A stretch of 10,280 bases of DNA from a bacterium (GTDB lineage: Bacteria; Bacillota; Clostridia; Oscillospirales; Acutalibacteraceae), in contig JAHLBL010000047.1 of the NCBI GenBank assembly GCA_020625635.1, positions 1-10,280 on the forward strand, in the 5' to 3' direction. Every line of letters begins with the position of its first letter. Position 1 is the first letter of the stretch. The notes beneath the pieces were generated by a model, which made no database searches, was not told the origin of the DNA, and worked only from the letters and a program-made list of their open reading frames with translations. The position numbers were made by a program, and so were the translations under genes. Shown piece by piece: positions 6,298-10,280 of this stretch.

Positions 6298-7053
6298 ATG
6301 AGAAAAGCGGCTGTGCTTTTTGCTTTCATTATAATATTAATAAGCTCTTTCGCCGTTGACGCGGTCGAAGGAACGGTTGTTACGGAGAATGTGTCGGTCA
6401 GGAGCGGCAGGCTTTTCGAGGTGAAGGTTGCCGTCAGCGGAGACGGTGAAATCGCGTCGGGGACGTTTGAGCTGAAGTTTGATCCCGACGCCGTAGAATA
6501 CCGTCGGGTTACTTCCGACATCGACTCCGCGCTTGTCCGCGCAAAGCACGAAAAGGGCAGAACTACGGTTGTGTTCCTGCGCGGCGGCGGAGTTCGCACG
6601 GAAAAAACGCCCGTTTTGTTCAGGGTGACTTATAAGCTCGTGGGCAGCAGTGACACCGCGGTTGAAATAAAGGCGGGCGACTGCGTTGATCAAAAGACCA
6701 AGCCGATCGAAGTGAAGAATAAAGCTGTCTGCAAAGTCAGTGCTGTCGGCAGCGGGACATCTTCTTCGTCACAGAGAAAAAGCCGCGGCGCTGTCGGAGG
6801 CTACGGCGCAAAAAGCAAAACGGATAAAAGTGTCGGCAAGACTGAGCTCCCTGAACCCGTGGACGGAGATAGTTTTATTTCAAAAGGCAATAAGAAGGAA
6901 ATAGAGATAAAAACCTCTTCCTCGGGAAATGATGAAACTGTGTTTAACAGCGCGCTGCTGATTGTAGTTGTTATTGCGGCTGTATGTATTGTGATACTTG
7001 TTCTGCGCAATGACAGAAAAAACGATGAGCGTAACAAGGAAAAAGCGGAATAA
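6298..7053 (+). CDS. Membrane-anchored surface protein with a cohesin-like domain
   Basis: 251 residues, a single-pass protein with its N-terminal part outside. A signal peptide covers 1-22 (ending AVDA). Residues about 27-142 resemble a cohesin or related beta-sandwich: an opening strand pattern, then ASGTFELKFDPDAVEYRRV, the characteristic cohesin segment in which the domain senses an early beta-strand and a D-P turn, and a later VLFRVTYKLVG strand. A Ser/Gly/Lys-rich spacer (about 148-215) leads to a transmembrane helix at about 217-236 and a charged 15-residue cytoplasmic tail. Cohesins bind dockerins of secreted enzymes, so it could tether an enzyme to the cell; alternatively it is a related carbohydrate-binding or structural fold without dockerin binding. 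An in-frame TGA at 6277 leaves ATG 6298 as the only sensible start, but no good ribosome binding site precedes it, unlike its neighbours. A four-codon frame (ATG 6282 to TGA 6293) ends 4 bases before the start, so re-initiation is conceivable. No terminator follows. Confidence 0.72.
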   Translation: MRKAAVLFAFIIILISSFAVDAVEGTVVTENVSVRSGRLFEVKVAVSGDGEIASGTFELKFDPDAVEYRRVTSDIDSALVRAKHEKGRTTVVFLRGGGVRTEKTPVLFRVTYKLVGSSDTAVEIKAGDCVDQKTKPIEVKNKAVCKVSAVGSGTSSSSQRKSRGAVGGYGAKSKTDKSVGKTELPEPVDGDSFISKGNKKEIEIKTSSSGNDETVFNSALLIVVVIAAVCIVILVLRNDRKNDERNKEKAE

Positions 7054-7066
7054 AATACTGCCGTGA

Positions 7067-7095
7067 TTGACTAAAGCAATCCTGTGTGATAAAAT
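7067..7095 (+). promoter_or_regulatory. Sigma-A promoter of the zinc-ribbon membrane-protein gene
   Basis: TTGACT (7067-7072), a 17-base spacer and TAAAAT (7090-7095) with TG at 7087-7088, giving an extended -10. It begins only 13 bases after the stop of the cohesin-like gene, with no terminator between. A TTG at 7067 would lengthen the downstream frame but lies in the promoter, so it is not the start. Confidence 0.8.
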
Positions 7096-7129
7096 AAATT
7101 TGTATTTCCTTCCGAAGGGAGAAAAGATT

Positions 7130-8269
7130 ATGCAGAGATATTGTCCGATTTGCGGAGAGACTTTGCCTCAGAATTCAAGACTTTGTCCCAACTGCGACAA
7201 AGATAAGATAAGGGCTCAGCAGCTTAACCGTCAGGCAAGAGCGGGGAAAACCGAGGCACTCAGCGCTCCCGCTCCTTACGAACCGCAGAAGGTTGAAACC
7301 AGGAAACCTCCGCGTAAGTACGATGAGCCTGAGAAGAAAAAAAGCAGGCTGCCGATTATTATCGTGTCGGCTGTTCTCGGCGCGGTTCTTGTTGTCGGCG
7401 GAGCTTTTCTGGTGCTTAATATGCTCAGAAGCAAAAACAATGTCGCCATTCAGGAAAGCCGCGAGGCAGCGAACGTCTTTTTTTCTGAGAATATCGCTCC
7501 CGCTTATGCCGCTCAGGGCGAGATCGCGCTTCGTTATGAGCTTATAAAAAATGAGTTCTGTCTGAGTATGGACGATAAGGAGGACTTTCTTCTTGACTAT
7601 GCTGTTGCTGATTTCAACGGTGATGATTATTGCGACCTTATGACCGTTAAGCTTGCTAAGAACGGCGGCGCCGATGACCTCGGCTTGTCTCCCGTGAAGC
7701 TTCTGTATGAGTATTACTACTACAACAGCGATGATGAACAGCACTTTGACGGTGTTTCGGATAAACAGACTAAGAAGCTCGGAGATTTCGTAGATACAAA
7801 GTATAATACCATTTGCTTCGGGAGCTTTTATTCCGAGGATGGGGATTCTCCGATTGACGTCAGGCTTGTGGAGGATGATTACGAAAAAACGGCTGAGTTT
7901 ACGTGCGACGAAGAGACCTTCAGGATGAAGCTGGATAAGGCTAAAAACAAGGTCGAGTTTTATGTCGACGGAGAGGACGCAGTTTCCGTTGATGATTTCA
8001 ATGTTTTTCTCGCGGACAACGGTTTGAGTAAGTATGAGGTAAAGAATGACGAGTTCCCCGAGTTATTTGAAAAAAGTGCTGCCGATGAGTATTATTTTGT
8101 AACGGTCAACCGTACTGCGGATTCGGACGGAGTGAAAAAGCTTATCTTCTCGGGATGCATAGGTTCTGAATCGGAACAGCCGAAAACTGAACCGATTACC
8201 ACCGAACCGAAAAGCGACGCGGCTACGAAAGACGAAGCGGCTGAGACCCAGCAGGCGAGTGCTTTATAA
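7130..8269 (+). CDS. Zinc-ribbon, single-pass membrane protein with an unknown extracellular domain
   Basis: 379 residues. AAGGGAG at 7115-7121 lies 8 bases before ATG 7130, which fixes the start. The N-terminus is a zinc ribbon with two CxxC knuckles: CPIC (5-8) and CPNC (19-22). A basic, Pro- and Lys-rich linker (about 30-73) leads to a hydrophobic transmembrane helix at 74-98, so the ribbon should face the cytoplasm and the rest lie outside. The outer part (about 105-345) is acidic and not recognised. It contains D-x-N-G-D-x-x-x-D at 161-169 (DFNGDDYCD), a calcium-binding loop of the VCBS/FG-GAP or EF-hand kind. The C-terminus (345-379) is Glu/Thr/Lys-rich and disordered. Zinc-ribbon-plus-membrane proteins with such outer domains are common in Clostridia and mostly uncharacterised. 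A sensing or surface-anchoring role is possible but not shown. It shares a likely transcript with the two genes before it. Confidence 0.85.
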   Translation: MQRYCPICGETLPQNSRLCPNCDKDKIRAQQLNRQARAGKTEALSAPAPYEPQKVETRKPPRKYDEPEKKKSRLPIIIVSAVLGAVLVVGGAFLVLNMLRSKNNVAIQESREAANVFFSENIAPAYAAQGEIALRYELIKNEFCLSMDDKEDFLLDYAVADFNGDDYCDLMTVKLAKNGGADDLGLSPVKLLYEYYYYNSDDEQHFDGVSDKQTKKLGDFVDTKYNTICFGSFYSEDGDSPIDVRLVEDDYEKTAEFTCDEETFRMKLDKAKNKVEFYVDGEDAVSVDDFNVFLADNGLSKYEVKNDEFPELFEKSAADEYYFVTVNRTADSDGVKKLIFSGCIGSESEQPKTEPITTEPKSDAATKDEAAETQQASAL

Positions 8270-8289
8270 GATCAGAATTAATAAATGTA

Positions 8290-8317
8290 ACAGGCTCAGA
8301 AATGAGCCTGTTTTTTT
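8290..8317 (+). terminator. Strong rho-independent terminator after the zinc-ribbon gene
   Basis: A perfect 9-base stem ACAGGCTCA/TGAGCCTGT (8290-8298 with 8303-8311), a GAAA tetraloop and seven T residues. It closes the three-gene read-through unit. Confidence 0.95.
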
Positions 8318-8354
8318 GCCTTTTTGTCAACTGTCGGGTAAAAGTATGTGTACG

Positions 8355-8398
8355 ATTAACGAATAATTAACAAATAATAATCAACTATTTTCAAAATA
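8355..8398 (+). repeat. Tandem 11-base AT-rich repeats upstream of the amylase promoter
   Basis: ATTAACGAATA (8355-8365) is followed directly by ATTAACAAATA (8366-8376), differing at one base. Two further 11-base units in the same register are degenerate: ATAATCAACTA (8377-8387, 8 of 11 matches to the second unit) and TTTTCAAAATA (8388-8398, 7 of 11). The array ends 4 bases before the -35 box. Its 11-base period is close to one helical turn, so it could be a regulator-binding array or bent DNA. AT-rich chance similarity cannot be excluded for the last two units. Confidence 0.5.
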
Positions 8399-8402
8399 TT
8401 TA

Positions 8403-8431
8403 TTGATTTTGCCAGATGGAAATGTTATAAT
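8403..8431 (+). promoter_or_regulatory. Sigma-A promoter of the alpha-amylase gene
   Basis: TTGATT (8403-8408), a 17-base spacer and a perfect TATAAT (8426-8431), with TG at 8423-8424 (extended -10). The predicted start is near 8438, giving a leader of about 42 bases. Confidence 0.85.
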
Positions 8432-8479
8432 CGGCATGGATATGTTTACGGGCACAATATTCAGAACAGGAGGATCATT

Positions 8480-10280
8480 ATGAAACACACTAAAAAACTG
8501 CTTTCGTTGGTACTGTGTTTTGCCTTGATGCTCAGCTGCTATGTGGGTATTCCCGCAGCATCAGCTTCAGCGGCAGTAACACCGAACACAAAGTACAGTT
8601 CCGATGAAGTCATTCTTCATTGCTGGAACTGGCCTATCAGTACCATCAAAGCAAAACTTCAGGATATTGCCGACGCGGGTTACACCGCGGTGCAGACATC
8701 GCCGATCAACGCGCTTGTAGGCTACGGCAATACTGTCGACAACTGGTATCAGTTCTATCAGCCGATCAACTACACCATCGGTAACAAGATTTGTACCGAG
8801 GCAGAATTTAAGTCTTTCTGCGGTGATGCTCACGACCTCGGACTCAAGGTTATCGTTGATGTCGTCCTCAACCACACAACCAACCAGACGTATATGGTTG
8901 ACAGTGATTTAACGGACTACCACGGCAATGGCAATATTGACAACTGGGATGACCGCAAGCAGCAGACCCAGAGAGACATTACCAATATGCCCGACCTTAA
9001 CACAAGTAACACTACTATTCAGACCAAGGCGAGAGCCATGCTTGAGCAGATGCTTGTCGACGGCGCCGACGGCTTCCGCTTTGACGCGGCTAAGCACATC
9101 GAGCTCCCGGAAGGCGAAGAGATAAGCGGCTGTCCGACTTCTAACTACTGGCCGAATGTTCTCAACAATCTTGGCGATAAGTTTTCATATGGTGAAGTTT
9201 TAGCGGGACAGAACTGCCCTCTTTACAACTACTCCAAGTATATGAACGTTACGGGTTCAGCCTACAGCGACACCGTAAGGAGAAATATTACCAACAACGT
9301 TCTTAATGTCAACGACGGTCTGAGCGATTATCAGGCAGGCCTCGGCGGCAACAACCTCGTATGCTGGGTAGAGTCTCACGACACTTACAGGGGCGATGCA
9401 CAGACCTACAAAATGCCCGAAGAGCAGGTTAAGCTTGCGTGGGCAGCAATTACCGCTCAGAACCTCAACACCCTTTTCCTTGCCCGTCCCTACGGAGCGA
9501 CAACCTCCAACTGGAAGGGCAGCGACGATACCACCTTGGGCGGCGACGGCTTCTACTTCGATCCCGAGATCGCGGAAGTAAACAAGTTCCACAACGCTGC
9601 AAAGGGTCAGGGCGTAAACGTTTACAACGTAAACGGCGACACAACTCTCTTTGCGGTAAGTCGCGGAAGCACAGGCGTTTGCCTTATCAACACAAGCGAA
9701 AGCGCCAAGTCCGTAAGTGTCGGAACAAGCCTGCCCAACGGCAGCTATACAACTGCTTGCGGAAGCACCTTCACCGTTTCGAACGGAACTCTCAGCGGCT
9801 CGATTCCCGCTAAGTCCGTTGCTTCCGTATTTGACGGCGCGTCCGCTTCCGAGCGCAGCTACTATGTAGTAGGCGGCTTCAACGGCTGGAACAACTCCAC
9901 AGCTATGACCGCGAACGGCGCTAATGTAAGCTGGACAACTACTCTTGCCGCAGACAGTTATGAATTTAAAATTAAGGACAGCAGCAACAACTGGTACGGA
10001 AACGAAGGTACAATTAATGACACGGCGTCCGGTTGGGATATGTCCACAACAGCAGGCAACTGCACGCTCAAAGCTACGGGCGGAAAATATACATTTACCT
10101 TTAATACATCAACAAAGAAGCTTTCCGTAACAAAGGAGCAGGGTGAGACCGAGACAGTCACAGCTACTGAAACAGTAACGGAAACTGAGACCGACGCTCC
10201 CGACGGAGCAGTTTACCTCGATTTCACAGCAACCAACACCGATAACGCTAAGTGGAACGCATGGACATGGGGCAACGGAG
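8480..10280 (+). CDS. Secreted modular alpha-amylase, GH13 subfamily 28 (AmyE-like), truncated by the window end
   Basis: 600 residues are visible and the frame stays open at the window edge. Endo-hydrolysis of alpha-1,4 bonds in starch outside the cell is expected. AGGAGG lies 6 bases before the ATG. The signal peptide covers about 1-31 (ending ASASA). The catalytic domain (about 38-450) follows B. subtilis AmyE closely, with ILH-WNW, AGYTAVQTSPIN and ADGFRFDAAKHIELP. The four GH13 regions are complete: DVVLNH (127-132), GFRFDAAKH (198-206, nucleophile D202), YGEV (237-240, acid/base E239) and ESHD (298-301, transition-state D301). Residues about 458-553 form a beta-sandwich module opening YYVVGGFNGW, resembling X25/CBM48-type starch-binding modules. 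A Thr/Glu-rich linker (about 556-573) precedes a second module beginning VYLDFTATN, perhaps CBM26-like, which is cut off. Such architecture is usual in amylases of gut Firmicutes that grow on starch. Whether a dockerin or cell-wall anchor follows is the key unknown. Confidence 0.95.
   Translation, partial: MKHTKKLLSLVLCFALMLSCYVGIPAASASAAVTPNTKYSSDEVILHCWNWPISTIKAKLQDIADAGYTAVQTSPINALVGYGNTVDNWYQFYQPINYTIGNKICTEAEFKSFCGDAHDLGLKVIVDVVLNHTTNQTYMVDSDLTDYHGNGNIDNWDDRKQQTQRDITNMPDLNTSNTTIQTKARAMLEQMLVDGADGFRFDAAKHIELPEGEEISGCPTSNYWPNVLNNLGDKFSYGEVLAGQNCPLYNYSKYMNVTGSAYSDTVRRNITNNVLNVNDGLSDYQAGLGGNNLVCWVESHDTYRGDAQTYKMPEEQVKLAWAAITAQNLNTLFLARPYGATTSNWKGSDDTTLGGDGFYFDPEIAEVNKFHNAAKGQGVNVYNVNGDTTLFAVSRGSTGVCLINTSESAKSVSVGTSLPNGSYTTACGSTFTVSNGTLSGSIPAKSVASVFDGASASERSYYVVGGFNGWNNSTAMTANGANVSWTTTLAADSYEFKIKDSSNNWYGNEGTINDTASGWDMSTTAGNCTLKATGGKYTFTFNTSTKKLSVTKEQGETETVTATETVTETETDAPDGAVYLDFTATNTDNAKWNAWTWGNG

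Noticed and set aside
7067..7129. An earlier TTG start for the zinc-ribbon gene
   Set aside because: The TTG is the -35 box of a near-consensus promoter and has no ribosome binding site; ATG 7130 has an ideally spaced AAGGGAG.
8443..8456. CcpA-type cre operator just downstream of the amylase start point (TGTTTACGGGCACA)
   Set aside because: It has the central CG and both ends of the cre consensus but three mismatches at conserved positions, so it is too weak to call although the location would suit catabolite repression.
8536..8541. Lipoprotein signal (lipobox) at Cys20 of the amylase
   Set aside because: The preceding residues M-L-S fit the lipobox poorly, and a good signal peptidase I site (ASASA) follows at about residue 31.
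1..10280. CRISPR array, tRNA, rRNA or insertion sequence
   Set aside because: No regularly spaced repeats of the right length, no cloverleaf or rRNA-like stretch and no transposase motifs were seen.

Overview
The window looks like a piece of a gut or rumen Firmicutes chromosome, most like a Ruminococcus or a close relative in Oscillospiraceae. The basis is modest G+C, consensus sigma-A promoters, AGGAG-type ribosome binding sites, compact GC-stem/T-run terminators, and the gene content: a family II pyrophosphatase with CBS domains, secreted Big2-type proteins, a cohesin-like surface protein and a large secreted starch-active enzyme. Placement to species is not possible from the sequence alone. 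All seven genes lie on the + strand.

Layout. Positions 1-181 are non-coding and carry small hairpins that look like a dispersed intergenic repeat. A consensus promoter at 182-210 drives an asparagine-synthase-like gene (242-1762) that lacks the first part of the glutaminase domain; it ends at a clear terminator. Next is a CBS-domain family II inorganic pyrophosphatase (1903-3543), also with its own promoter and terminator. At 3720-5225 lies a secreted protein of unknown function, with a Cys/His repeat region, a Thr/Glu/Pro-rich linker and two C-terminal Big2-like domains; it too is followed by a terminator.

The next three genes have a promoter each but no terminator between them, so they probably form one read-through unit ending at the hairpin at 8290-8317. 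They are a calcineurin-like metallophosphoesterase (5367-6197), a single-pass surface protein with a cohesin-like domain (6298-7053) and a zinc-ribbon/transmembrane protein with an unknown outer domain (7130-8269). The promoter of the cohesin-like gene overlaps the stop codon of the phosphoesterase.

The last gene (8480 to beyond the window end) is a secreted modular alpha-amylase of the Bacillus AmyE type (GH13 subfamily 28) with at least one starch-binding-like module, a Thr/Glu-rich linker and the beginning of a second module. An AT-rich set of 11-base repeats lies just upstream of its promoter.

How they work together: the clearest theme is the cell surface. Four of the seven products are exported or membrane-anchored. 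The amylase and the neighbouring cohesin-like anchor protein raise the possibility of a starch-degrading surface complex as in Ruminococcus bromii, but no dockerin is visible inside the window, so this link is a hypothesis. The first two genes are housekeeping-like and appear unrelated to the rest.
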